The notes under the pieces: model-generated
The model's input: only the letters and a program-made list of their open reading frames with translations
The model's database searches: none
Told to the model about the DNA's origin: nothing
Assembly (NCBI GenBank): GCA_024372495.1
Contig: CP099977.1
Span: forward strand, 1,736,001-1,800,000
DNA from: Pseudarthrobacter sp. Fe7
GTDB lineage: Bacteria; Actinomycetota; Actinomycetes; Actinomycetales; Micrococcaceae
DNA: 64,000 bases
Reading direction: 5' to 3'
Position numbers and translations under genes: made by a program
Shown: one piece after another, positions 40,658-49,591 of the stretch
How positions within the stretch are numbered: the stretch's first letter is position 1
Layout of the letters: each line of letters opens with the position of its first letter

Positions 40658-41121
40658 GGTTCCCTCCTCAGGACCGACGCCAGCACACCCATGCCGCCAA
40701 CGAGGGTGACCAGCAGTGGTGCGAACAGGGGTGGACCCATTTCCAGGTTGTAGCGCAGGTTGCCCAGGCCGCCGGGCTTTTGCCGAATGCCCTGAAGGTG
40801 CAGCCAGGTGCCCTGCAGGCCGTTCGCGACGATGGCGGCGCTGGCCAGCGGAAGCGCCGTCTTGGCCATGCGGCGGCTGAATACCCCTGCCACCCCCGCG
40901 GCAGCCCCGATCGGTCCCAATGCAACCGGGGCCCACATCCACTTGTTGCCGAAACTTGACTTGTCATGCTCAAGGAAGATCTCTGCGGCGGTGACCAGGG
41001 CCCCCGCCGCCGTCAGCGCCGAGAGGGACCGCTCAAACCGGCCGGTCTGCACGTTCCTGATAAGCCGGTCGATCCCGTGCACCGTTTCGGCCACGGTACC
41101 TTTTGCCTGATTTGCTTTCAC
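40654..41121 (-). CDS. Small membrane protein opening the sugar-oxidation operon
   Basis: A 155-aa protein with about four hydrophobic stretches: ALTAAGALVTAAEIFL, WAPVALGPIGAAAGVAGVF, ALPLASAAIVANGLQG and FAPLLVTLVGGMGVLASVL. The N-terminal region is helical and polar (GIDRLIRNVQTGRFERS). Its TGA overlaps the GTG of the subunit-3 gene, so production is tied to that subunit. I do not recognise a named family. A membrane anchor or electron-transfer partner for the oxidoreductase is possible but unproven. Confidence 0.7.
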   Translation of the reverse strand: MKANQAKGTVAETVHGIDRLIRNVQTGRFERSLSALTAAGALVTAAEIFLEHDKSSFGNKWMWAPVALGPIGAAAGVAGVFSRRMAKTALPLASAAIVANGLQGTWLHLQGIRQKPGGLGNLRYNLEMGPPLFAPLLVTLVGGMGVLASVLRREP

Positions 41122-41237
41122 GGTTCTCCTAACTTGCCGGTGCTGTCCGGCCCGTCTTGTCGGCCCGTCCTGCGTGCTGCCCGGATAGGGCTTCCCGCCC
41201 CGCCGGCATCAACTGAATATCTGCTGCTGTGCAACCT

Positions 41238-41251
41238 TTGCGGAGGGGCAA
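41238..41251. promoter_or_regulatory. Candidate operator TTGCG-N4-SGCAA between the sugar operon and the MarR gene
   Basis: TTGCGGAGGGGCAA differs at one base from the TTGCG-N4-CGCAA form seen twice more in this region. It lies 21 bp before the MarR start and 116 bp before the divergent operon start, so one site could control both. Confidence 0.45.
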
Positions 41252-41272
41252 ATATCAAGGGAAACTGGTGCT

Positions 41273-41772
41273 ATGGAAGCATCCCCGGCAACGAACGGTT
41301 TGCCCGGCGCCAACAGCCGGGAAGTTGAGGCAGTGATGGGGGCGGCTGATGTCCTCCTGCGGGTGGTGGCCCACTCTGTTGCTGAGGTGGAGGACATTGT
41401 GAGCACCCCGCAGTTGCGCGTGTTGGTCCTCATCCATTCCCGGGGTCCACAGAACCTTGGCGGGGTGGCTGGCGAGCGGGGGTGCACGCCTCCAATGCCA
41501 CCCGGATCTGTGACCGTCTGGTGGCGGCAGGCTTGCTGGAACGGCGCGAAGACCCGGCTGACCGCCGGTACGTCCGGCTGGAATTGACCAGGAAGGGCAG
41601 GGAACTGGTTAATTCCGTGCTGGAGCACCGGCGGCAGGCCATTGCCGAGGTGGTTGCGAGGATGCCTGCGGGGCGCCGGCCGGCGCTGGCCGCGGCGCTG
41701 GAGGCCTTCGCAGCCGCCGCCGGAGGCCAAGGCACCTCCGACGGTCGCTTTACATTGGGAGCCGGGATCTGA
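41273..41772 (+). CDS. MarR-family transcriptional regulator, one apparent frameshift
   Basis: A 166-aa winged-helix protein: ADVLLRVVAHSVAEVEDIVS, LGGVAGERGVHASNATRICD as the recognition helix, and LLERREDPADRRYVRLELT as the wing. The break near 41484 is GGGGG for GGGGGG, restoring ERGVHASNATR. It is divergent from the six-gene sugar operon, so it most likely controls that operon and itself. The ligand is probably a sugar, sugar acid or aromatic analogue. Confidence 0.88.
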
Positions 41773-41823
41773 ACCGGCCGGCGTCCAAAACGGCAATCCC
41801 ATGCCATCATTCAACGCCTTCAT

Positions 41824-41837
41824 TTGCGCAAGCGCAA
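41824..41837. promoter_or_regulatory. Perfect TTGCG-N4-CGCAA palindrome in a convergent intergenic region
   Basis: TTGCGCAAGCGCAA has perfect 5-bp outer arms. It is the same pattern as the site before the glucose dehydrogenase, but here it sits between the 3' ends of the MarR and epimerase genes, where no promoter is expected. Confidence 0.45.
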
Positions 41838-41908
41838 TAGTTTCGGCTACGTTCACGGGGGCGCAGTAGTTACTGCCGTGCTGGAATCTGCGGGATCCCG
41901 CTGACAAC

Positions 41909-42923
41909 TCAGACTTCCGGGTGGGGGTTGATGCCCCACGTTGCGCTGTGGGACTGTCCGGGCTGGAGAGTGATCAGCCCTTCGCCGGAATTGAAGGCAT
42001 CAGGTGCGCAGGTCATGGGCTCTACCCCCAGCCCGGTGCGGCGCCGGTCCGACTGGGGCAGGGTGTCGCCCGTGAAGATTTCCAGGTACGGATAGGCCCC
42101 GTCCACCCAGAGCTCCACACCTGCAGAGCGGTCCGGCCGTACCAATTTCACGCGTGCCCGCCCGTCGGCGTCCCGCAGCAGGTCCGTATAGGCAACATCG
42201 ATGTGGCGGCCGCCCAGCTGCTGAAGCTCCCTGAGGTCGTAGCTGGTCCCGTCCACCCGCTCGTGTCCTGTGGGGATGCCCCGCTCATCGACCGGAAGGA
42301 AGGTACGGCCGGGCACCTGGACCAGGCCGGCGTCGATCGTTCCATAGCCTCGGTCCCGGCTACCCGCAACCTGGGCCGCCGCTTCTCCTGCCGAGGTACC
42401 CAGGCTGAGGTAGGGGTGCGCCCCGGTACCGTAGGGGCAGGGCCCGGGGCTCCGGTTCAGGGCGGTGGTGCGGACGCTCAGGCCGTCCGCGCCAAGCTGG
42501 TAATCCAGCCGGCAGTCGAGCACCCAGGGCCAGCCTTGGCAGGCGTGCAGGGTGTAGGTGAAGGAGATGGCGTTCGGGACCTGGTGCAGGACGGACCAGT
42601 TCCGCCAGCGCGTCAGCCCGTGAATTGCTCCGCCCTTGTCAGGCTCGCTGAGGTCGAGCCTGGAGGCGCCCGCCTCCCCATTTGTAGCTGCCGGCTTTGA
42701 TCCGGTTGGGCCAGGGAATCAGCGACTGCCCCCGCGCGCCCGTGCACATCTCATCCGGCCCGTACCCATCCAGCAGGTTCCGGCCATCCTGCCGGTATTC
42801 GCGCAGCGCTGCTCCCACTTCGGTCAAGGTGGCGCTCTGGTGGCCGAACGTGATCTCGTACTGCCGCCCCGAGGGGGACAGGTACTCCCCGTCCCCTTCT
42901 TGAAGCCTGCTCTCGGAGCTCAT
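41909..42923 (-). CDS. Aldose 1-epimerase family protein, one apparent frameshift
   Basis: A mutarotase-like protein of 337 aa that converts alpha and beta anomers of glucose. Visible are SLIPWPNRIKAGSYKWGG, the catalytic His segment KGGAIHGLTRWRNW, GTGAHPYLSLG and YLEIFTGDTLPQSDRRRTGL with VEPMTCAPDAFN. The break near 42668 is CAGGCTCG for CAGCTCG, restoring GRLQLDLSEPDKGG. Its ATG overlaps the stop of the glucose dehydrogenase gene, so it would feed that enzyme the right anomer. Confidence 0.92.
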
Positions 42924-43993
42924 GGCCGTGCGTTTCCCTCGCCGGCTCCTGCGCTCAGGTCCATGACCACCTTGACGTCGTCTGGCTGGTGCTTGAACGC
43001 CTCCGCAAAGTCCTCCAAGGGAAGCCGGCGGCTGATGAGGCGGCGAAGCCACCCCAGGTCCGCCGCGGCCAGCGCCTGCGCACCGGCGTCGTAGTGGCGG
43101 CGGTTGGCATTGACACTGCCGAAGATCACTCCGTTCATGAGCACCTCCTCGCGGTTAAGCGCGCCCACATCCACCTGTGTCTGTTTCCCGGTCCCAGAAA
43201 CACCGGTCAGGCAGGTGATGGCATCCTGGGCCCGGCACTTGAGCGCATCCAGGACCACCTGCGTGACGCCGGTGCACTCAACCAAAATGTTGGGCTTGAT
43301 GCCCGAGTCGGGCAACGGTTCGCTGTGGTAAGTGGCACCCAGGTCACGGACAAGCTGCGGCTTGGGGCCGTTCGTGGCGATGTCAAAAACATGCACGTCC
43401 AGGCCCTGCTGGACCCCGAGCAGCGCTGCAAGCAGGCCAACGGGCCCTGCCCCGGTCACGACAGCGGTATGGGGATCGAAAAATGCGCGCTGCCCGATCC
43501 GGTTGATCTGTTCCCAGGCCTTTGCCACGATGGTGGTGGGCTCCAGCAGGACGCCCACATCCTCCAGGCCGGGGTCCAGTTTCACCAACGCTTGCCCGTC
43601 CGCCCGCCAGCGTTCCCGCGCGAAGCCGTGCAGGCCTTTGATCCCATGCTCCGTGTAGTTGCCATTGAGGCACATATCCCATTCCCCGGCGGCGCAGGCT
43701 TTGCAGGGTTCAGGATCCGGCCTGCGGACAATGCCCACCACCAGGTCACCGGCGGCCACTCCGGAACCGGGGGGAGCATCCAGCACCCGGCCCAGGTTTT
43801 CGTGCCCCAGCACCAGGTGGTCCTGGCCCGGCGGCGCTTCCCCGTATTCTGCCGCGATGATTTCGCTGTCGGTTCCACACAGGCCTACAGCCCGCGCCTC
43901 CACCAGCACCTCGCCCTCGCCGGTTGGCGGCTCCGGAAAGTCGCGCAATCTCAGTGAATCTTTTTCCCCAGGAGTAACTGTCAACGCCCGCAT
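42920..43993 (-). CDS. Glucose 1-dehydrogenase (zinc, medium-chain)
   Basis: A 357-aa enzyme like archaeal and actinobacterial glucose dehydrogenases. Zinc motif: AVGLCGTDSEIIAAEYG and LGHENLG. The NAD(P) fold is AVVTGAGPVGLLAALLG, and the family-specific C-terminal region is GVIFGSVNANRRHYDAG. It oxidises glucose to gluconolactone. ATG 43993 follows GAGGAGAG. It is first in the two-gene operon with the epimerase, and a TTGCG-N4-CGCAA palindrome lies 47 bp upstream. Confidence 0.92.
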   Translation of the reverse strand: MRALTVTPGEKDSLRLRDFPEPPTGEGEVLVEARAVGLCGTDSEIIAAEYGEAPPGQDHLVLGHENLGRVLDAPPGSGVAAGDLVVGIVRRPDPEPCKACAAGEWDMCLNGNYTEHGIKGLHGFARERWRADGQALVKLDPGLEDVGVLLEPTTIVAKAWEQINRIGQRAFFDPHTAVVTGAGPVGLLAALLGVQQGLDVHVFDIATNGPKPQLVRDLGATYHSEPLPDSGIKPNILVECTGVTQVVLDALKCRAQDAITCLTGVSGTGKQTQVDVGALNREEVLMNGVIFGSVNANRRHYDAGAQALAAADLGWLRRLISRRLPLEDFAEAFKHQPDDVKVVMDLSAGAGEGNARP

Positions 43994-44040
43994 TGTCTCT
44001 CCTCAAGCAGAAGGCCCTTACTGCCAGTCTCACCCTTCGT

Positions 44041-44054
44041 TTGCGCTAACGCAA
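44041..44054. promoter_or_regulatory. Palindromic operator upstream of the glucose dehydrogenase operon
   Basis: TTGCGCTAACGCAA has perfect 5-bp arms and lies 47 bp before the glucose dehydrogenase ATG, in promoter position. The same pattern occurs at 41238 (one mismatch) and 41824. The MarR protein encoded at 41273 is the nearest candidate regulator; a LacI-type protein elsewhere is the main alternative, since LacI operators can look similar. Confidence 0.55.
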
Positions 44055-44152
44055 CGGTTTTTCGGGGAGAGTCTGGCCCACTGGGAGGCGGCTGTGAGAT
44101 TGCCTGGGGGCAGCGGGGAGCCAGTGAGGGCATGATGGGAGATGCCCCTCAC

Positions 44153-45147
44153 TCAGTGGCAGCGGTGGTCCTGGATGGTCATCCGGGGGCCGAAGGTGGG
44201 CTTGCGGAAGCCCGTGCTCTGGATCATCCGGACCACCCGCTGCCGGTGCCCCCGCCAGGGCTCCAGCAGCCGGAGCATCCCGGCGTCGTCCGTCCGGCGA
44301 CCGGTGAGCGCCGCCCCCACATAGGCCGCGAGGTGGTAGTCGCCCACCGAGATGGAGTCCGGGCAGCCGTGGGTGCGCTGCACCACCTCGGCCGCAGTCC
44401 AGACTCCGATGCCCGGGATCACCTGCATCTTCTCTGCCGCCTCCAGTGCCGGCAGCGCTGCCAGGCGTTCAAGCGCGACGGCGGAGCGCAGCGCGCGCAT
44501 CACAGTGGCCGAACGCTGTGGCCCCACCCCGGCCTTGTGCCACTCCCAGGCCTGGGAATCTGCAGCCACTGGGCGGCAGTGGGTGCCACCACCAGGCCGG
44601 CAGGCGTTGACGATCCTGCCCTGGGCGCCGGCGTCCCGTAACGGTGCACCAGGTAGCGGTAGGCGCGCCGTGCCTCGATCACCGTCACCTTCTGTTCCAG
44701 GATGATCGGCACCAACTGGTCCACCATCCGGCCGCTCGACGGCAGCCGGACCGCCGGGGACCGCCGACGGGCCTCCCGGACCATGCGCGGGAGCGTGTCG
44801 TGGAAGGCCGGTTCATCGAAACCCCGCCAGTCGTCGTCGGCCCCCAACAACCGGGGCGCGGCCTGTGCGGCGGCGGCTGCGCCTGGGCCCCACGACTGGA
44901 TGTCCACGAGCGGGCCGCCCGCGTCGCCGCCGCCCGGCGCGAGCCGCATGGTTGCCGGGCCCGCCGGCGTTGTAAAGGCATTCCAGATGACTGCGCCCTG
45001 GACGCAGAAAGAGGGATCGCTGTTGCCGCGCAGGAGCGGGCCAAGGGTCCGGGACAGGCTGTAGGGGCCCTCCGGGTACCACCGCAGGGACACGTCCGCC
45101 GCGGCTGCCAGCCGGGGAGGTGCCTCTGCGATCGTCATGTCTTCCAT
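44153..45147 (-). CDS. DNA-3-methyladenine glycosylase II (AlkA/HhH-GPD), one apparent two-base insertion
   Basis: A base-excision repair enzyme of 330 aa. The helix-hairpin-helix and catalytic Asp are in MQVIPGIGVWTAAEVVQRTH and PDSISVGDYHLAAYVG. MVDQLVPIILEQKVTVIEAR and IPSWEWHKAGVGPQRSATV are family segments. The frame breaks near 44562, where CCCAGGCCTGG stands for CCCAGCTGG: AGCT has gained both a G and a C. ATG 45147 is chosen; 45138 is possible. Confidence 0.88.
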
Positions 45148-45287
45148 GGTCCCACGGCCCGCTGACAACGGCGGGACTAACGGCCCTTATCGGTTTCCCG
45201 GCCCTGGATTAGGCTCACGGCGTGTGGTGCCGGGGCGTGCCGCCACGGCTGTACAAAGGCCACAACCCACTCAAGCAGGAGGTCATG

Positions 45288-45698
45288 ATGGGCGGAGTAG
45301 TGCATTTCGAGATTCCCGCAGACGACCAGGAGCGGGCAAGGAAGTTTTACCAGGAGGCACTGGGCTGGCGGATAGAACCGGTCCCGGGCATGGACTACAA
45401 CATGGTCATCACCACGGACGTGGATGAGTCCACCGGGCAGCCAACAACGGCGGGAGCCATAAACGGCGGAATGATGGCCAGGGAGGGGCAGATCACCAGC
45501 CCCGTCATCACGGTGGACGTGCCGGACATCAACGCAACGCTGAAGGCTGTGGAGGAACTTGGCGGCTCAGTTGTGGTCCCGAAGAACGAGATTCCCGGCA
45601 TGGGCTACACCGCATACTTCAAGGATCCCGAGGGCAACGTCATGGGCCTGTGGGAGAACCTGCCGGCAGCCGCCGCACCGCCGGGCAGTGCCCAGTAG
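45288..45698 (+). CDS. VOC (glyoxalase/bleomycin resistance) family protein
   Basis: A 136-aa single VOC domain: GGVVHFEIPADDQERARKFY, LGWRIEPVPGMDYNMVIT, TVDVPDINATLKAVEELGGS and YFKDPEGNVMGLWEN, with potential metal ligands His and Glu at the usual ends. The start is one of two adjacent ATGs after CAGGAGG; 45288 gives better spacing. The role is unknown; many such proteins bind small aldehydes or antibiotics. Confidence 0.88.
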   Translation: MGGVVHFEIPADDQERARKFYQEALGWRIEPVPGMDYNMVITTDVDESTGQPTTAGAINGGMMAREGQITSPVITVDVPDINATLKAVEELGGSVVVPKNEIPGMGYTAYFKDPEGNVMGLWENLPAAAAPPGSAQ

Positions 45699-45712
45699 CC
45701 AGAGGCGCCTCC

Positions 45713-46900
45713 CTAGGGCATGCCGGAAACCGCCCACAGGGCCAGGACGGCGAGCGGCACGGTCAGCGCCACGGCCACCAGGCCCGCGGCAGCGAACCCG
45801 CCCCACCTGATGGGGACGTTGAGCACGCGGAGCCGCTCATGCCAGAGCAGCGTGGCCAGCGACGCCCACGGAGTGACCAGCGGACCAAGGTTTACCCCGA
45901 TAAGCAGCGCGGCAAGCCGAACGGGTGATCCTGCCACCGGTTCCAGCGCAAGGTAGGCGGGGAGGTTGTTGGCGGCGTTGGCAGCTCCGGCGCCCAGTCC
46001 GGCCAGCTGCAGCAGCGCGGGCAGGTTGTCCCCGGACCCGGCCACCCCGGCAAGCAGTGGCGTCAGGCCGTGGGCGTGCAGGGACTCCATGAGCATGAAC
46101 AGGCCCACGGTCAGCATCAGCGGCCGCCAGGGGACCATTGACCACCGCAGGGCGGAGGGCCGGCGGCGCAGGAAGACCGCCAGGAGGACGGCAGCGGCTG
46201 CGAGCGCGGGGTACTGGACCGGGAGCCCGGACACCAGTGCCGGCAGCAGGACCAGCAGCGTTACCGCGGCTGCCTTCAGCAGGGTGCGGTCGCGGACCGG
46301 ATGGGAAGGCTGCGGCCCGTACGTGCCGCGCAGGTCCCGCCTGAACGCCAGCCACAGCAGGACGAGCGGGACCAGCAGCCCTACGGCGGCGGGGGCCCAC
46401 ACCAGCCCGGCGAAACGCCACGGGCTCAGGCCCAGCCGGTCCTGGGCCAGGAGGTTGGTCAGGTTGGAGACGGGCAGCAGCAGCGAGGCGGTGTTGGCCA
46501 GCCAGATGCTGGTCAGCGCGAACGGCAGCGGCGGGATCCGGGCATGGACTGCCAGCAGGACCACCACCGGGGTCACCAGCACCGCCGTCGTATCCAGGGA
46601 CAGGAATACCGTGGACGCCGCGGCCACCGCCACCACCAGGAGCCAGAGCAGGAAGACCCGGCCGCGGCCCAGGGTGGCCAGCCGGTCCGTCACCACCCGG
46701 AACAGCCCCGCCTCGTCCACGAGTTCCGTGACCAGGGACATCGCCAGCACGAAGGCAAGGATGGGAATGGTGCGGGCGGCCAGCTCCCCGAAAGCGGGAA
46801 GGGGCAGGACGCCCAATGCCAGGGTGGCCAGCCCTGCTGCCAGGGTTGCGCCGGGCAGCAGGAAGCTCCGGGCGGCTTTCAGCCATGCGAACTGCTCCAC
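45713..46900 (-). CDS. ArsB/SLC13-type membrane transporter
   Basis: A 395-aa protein with about eleven hydrophobic helices. The ion-transporter-superfamily signature is VFLSLDTTAVLVTPVVVLLA and VSNLTNLLAQDRLGLSPWRF, with a pseudo-symmetric second half (AANAANNLPAYLALEP, NLGPLVTPWASLATLL). This is the ArsB/CitMHS arrangement. No arsR or arsC is nearby, so arsenite export is only one option. It is divergent from the cystathionine beta-synthase gene. Confidence 0.83.
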   Translation of the reverse strand: MEQFAWLKAARSFLLPGATLAAGLATLALGVLPLPAFGELAARTIPILAFVLAMSLVTELVDEAGLFRVVTDRLATLGRGRVFLLWLLVVAVAAASTVFLSLDTTAVLVTPVVVLLAVHARIPPLPFALTSIWLANTASLLLPVSNLTNLLAQDRLGLSPWRFAGLVWAPAAVGLLVPLVLLWLAFRRDLRGTYGPQPSHPVRDRTLLKAAAVTLLVLLPALVSGLPVQYPALAAAAVLLAVFLRRRPSALRWSMVPWRPLMLTVGLFMLMESLHAHGLTPLLAGVAGSGDNLPALLQLAGLGAGAANAANNLPAYLALEPVAGSPVRLAALLIGVNLGPLVTPWASLATLLWHERLRVLNVPIRWGGFAAAGLVAVALTVPLAVLALWAVSGMP

Positions 46901-46959
46901 CGGCTTATCCTCCCATCCCGGGCAGGGAACGGCGCGCAGGAAGCGGTAGCTTTGTACCT

Positions 46960-48345
46960 ATGAAGTACGCCCAGTCCATCCTGGACCTCATCGGCAATAC
47001 CCCGCTCATCAAGCTCAACCACGTGACCGACGGCATCAAGGCCACCGTCCTGGTCAAACTGGAGTACCTGAACCCCGGCGGGTCCATCAAGGACCGCATC
47101 GCGGCGCAGATGATCGAGGACGCCGAACGCGAGGGGAAGCTGAAGCCCGGCGGCACCATCGTGGAGCCGACCTCCGGCAACACCGGGGTGGGCCTGGCCC
47201 TGGTGGCGCAGCAGAAGGGCTACAAGTGCGTCTTCGTGGTCCCGGACAAGGTGGGCGACGACAAGCGGGCCGTGCTGCAGGCCTACGGCGCGGAAGTGGT
47301 GGTCACACCCACCTCGGTTCCGCCGGACAGCCCGCAGAGCTACTACGGCGTCTCGGACCGGATCACCCGCGAGACACCCGGTGCCTTCAAGCCGGACCAG
47401 TTCTCCAACCCGGCCGCGCCGGGCAGCCACTACAAGACCACCGGCCCCGAGATCTGGCGGGACACGGACGGCCTGGTCACCCACTGCGTCATCGGTGCCG
47501 GTACCGGCGGGACCATCACCGGCACCGGCCGCTACCTGAAGGAAGTATCGGCAAACAGACCGGAGTCCGACGGCGGTGTGGTCCGGATCATCGGGGCGGA
47601 CCCTGCGGGCTCGGTCTACTCGGGCGGCACCGGCCGTCCGTACTTCGTCGAGGGCGTCGGCGAGGACATGTGGCCGGCCAACTATGACAAGACAATCCCG
47701 GACCAGGTGATCGCCGTCAGCGACGCCGATTCCTTTGCCATGACCCGCCGCCTGGCGCGGGAGGAGGGGCTGCTGGTGGGCGGTTCCTCCGGGATGGCCG
47801 TAGTAGCCGCGCTGCAGGCGGCCAAGGACCTGCCGGAGAGCGCCGTCGTCGTGGTCATCCTGCCCGACTCCGGCCGCGGCTACCTGGCCAAGATCTTCAA
47901 CGACCAGTGGATGCGCTCCTACGGCTTCCTCTCCGGCGGGGAGGAAACCTCCGTGGGGGAGGTCATCAAGTCCAAGAACGGCGAGCTGCCGGACCTGGTG
48001 CACATCCACCCCAACGAGTCCGTCCGCGACGTCATCAACATCATGAACGAATTCGGCGTCAGCCACATCCCGGTCCTCTCGCAGGAACCGCCCGTGGTCA
48101 TGGGCGAGGTGCTGGGCGCCGTGGACGAACGCACCCTGACCGCCAAGCTGTTCCGCGGCGAAGCGAAGCTGACGGACAAGATCTCCGAACATATGGGCCC
48201 CAAGCTGCCCGTGATCGGCTCACTGGAAACCATCTCCGCGGCCAGGGAACTCCTGTCGGACGCGGACACCCTGATGGTCACGTTCGTGGGCGCGCCCGTG
48301 GGCATCCTCACCCGGCACGACCTGCTGGCCTACCTCAGCAACTGA
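46960..48345 (+). CDS. Cystathionine beta-synthase
   Basis: A 461-aa PLP enzyme that condenses serine and homocysteine. The PLP Lys is in NPGGSIKDRIAAQ, with PTSGNTGVGLALVA next and IGAGTGGTITGTGRYLK for phosphate binding. Two C-terminal CBS domains (from VHIHPNESVRDVINIMNEFG) are typical of the full-length type. No ribosome site is seen and a TAGCTT hexamer lies at 46947-46952, so the mRNA may be leaderless. It is followed after 25 nt by the partner lyase gene. Confidence 0.94.
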   Translation: MKYAQSILDLIGNTPLIKLNHVTDGIKATVLVKLEYLNPGGSIKDRIAAQMIEDAEREGKLKPGGTIVEPTSGNTGVGLALVAQQKGYKCVFVVPDKVGDDKRAVLQAYGAEVVVTPTSVPPDSPQSYYGVSDRITRETPGAFKPDQFSNPAAPGSHYKTTGPEIWRDTDGLVTHCVIGAGTGGTITGTGRYLKEVSANRPESDGGVVRIIGADPAGSVYSGGTGRPYFVEGVGEDMWPANYDKTIPDQVIAVSDADSFAMTRRLAREEGLLVGGSSGMAVVAALQAAKDLPESAVVVVILPDSGRGYLAKIFNDQWMRSYGFLSGGEETSVGEVIKSKNGELPDLVHIHPNESVRDVINIMNEFGVSHIPVLSQEPPVVMGEVLGAVDERTLTAKLFRGEAKLTDKISEHMGPKLPVIGSLETISAARELLSDADTLMVTFVGAPVGILTRHDLLAYLSN

Positions 48346-48370
48346 TCTGCGCTACCCAGAAGGAGCACCC

Positions 48371-49537
48371 ATGACTGCCTCTGAAAACCAAGGTTTCAAC
48401 ACCCGCGCCGTCCACGCCGGACAGGCCTTCGAGCCCCGCACCGGCGCCGTGGTGCCGCCCCTGCATTTCAGCTCCACCTATGCCCAGGACGGCATCGGCG
48501 GCCTGCGCAGCGGGTATGAGTACGGCCGCGGCGGCAACCCCACGCGGGACGCCCTGCAGGAACAGCTCGCGGCGCTGGAACTGGGCACCCACGCCTACAG
48601 CTTCAGCTCCGGGCTCGCCGCCGAGGATGCCCTGATCCGCGCGTTGACCCGTCCCGGGGACCACATCGTCCTGGGCAACGATGCCTACGGCGGCACTTAC
48701 CGGCTGATCAGCCGGGTCCTGGGGGACTGGGGGATCGGCAACACCCCGGTGGACATGGCCAACCTGGACAGGGTCCGTCGCGCGGTGGCCGCGCACAAGA
48801 CCCGGTTCGTGTGGGTGGAGACGCCGTCCAACCCACTGATGAAGGTCACCGATATCGTGGCGCTCGCAGACATTGCGCACGACGCCGGCGCCCTCCTGGT
48901 GGTCGACAACACCTTCGCGTCGCCCTACCTGCAGAACCCGCTCGCCCTGGGTGCGGACGTGGTGGTCCACTCCACCACCAAATACATTGGCGGCCATTCG
49001 GATGTCGTGGGCGGCGCCGTCGTCGTCAAGGATGCGGAGCCTGGCCGAAAAGATCGGCTTCGTCCAGTTTGCGGTGGGGGCTGTGTCCGGACCCATGGAC
49101 GCTTTCCTGACCACCCGCGGACTCAAAACCCTGGGAGTCCGGATGGACCGGCACAGCGAGAACGGGCAGGCCGTGGCCGAATGGCTGCTGGAGCGCCCCG
49201 AGGTTGAAGCCGTCCTGTACCCGGGCCTGCCAAACCACCCGGGCCACGAGGCTCGCCAAAAGGCAGATGCGCAAGTTCGGCGGCATGGTGTCCGTCCAGT
49301 TCAAGGGCGGTGAAGCTGCCGCCCGCAAGGTGGCCGAGTCCACGTCCGTGTTCACCCTGGCGGAATCCCTGGGCGGGATCGAGTCGCTCATGAACTACCC
49401 CTCCGAGATGACCCACGCCTCGGTCAAAGGCACCGAGCCTGGCCGTCCCGGTCAACCTGCTGCGGCTCTCCTGCGGCATCGAGGACAAGGAAGACCTGAT
49501 CGCAGACCTGGACCAGGCGTTCACCTCCATCCCGTAA
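48371..49537 (+). CDS. Cystathionine gamma-lyase/synthase, three apparent frameshifts
   Basis: A 387-aa Cys/Met-metabolism PLP enzyme. Motifs are FNTRAVHAGQAFEPRTGAVV, YEYGRGGNPTR, and the PLP Lys in VVHSTTKYIGGHSD. Three breaks fit AGCT errors: 49029 (GAGCCTGG), 49251 (GAGGCTCG for GAGCTCG) and 49437 (GAGCCTGG). Repair restores KDAELAEKIGF, GHELAKRQMRKFGG and GTELAVPVNLLRLSCG. With the adjacent beta-synthase it completes reverse transsulfuration from homocysteine to cysteine. The start follows AGAAGGAG. Confidence 0.93.
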
Positions 49538-49538
49538 C

Positions 49539-49591
49539 GCATACGGGAACCCTGGCTTTCTTGAAGAGAGTCAGCTAGGGTTCCCGTATGC
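49539..49591. promoter_or_regulatory. 15-bp inverted repeat overlapping the HxlR start codon
   Basis: GCATACGGGAACCCT (49539-49553) and AGGGTTCCCGTATGC (49577-49591) are perfect inverted copies. The second contains the HxlR ATG. The stem can extend by four more pairs with one G-U. It follows the lyase stop by one base, so it may be a terminator for that gene, an autoregulatory operator for HxlR, or both. Confidence 0.6.

Noticed and set aside
45713..46900. Arsenite efflux pump ArsB of an ars operon
   Set aside because: Family resemblance is clear but no arsR, arsC or acr3 genes flank it; the specific substrate is left open.
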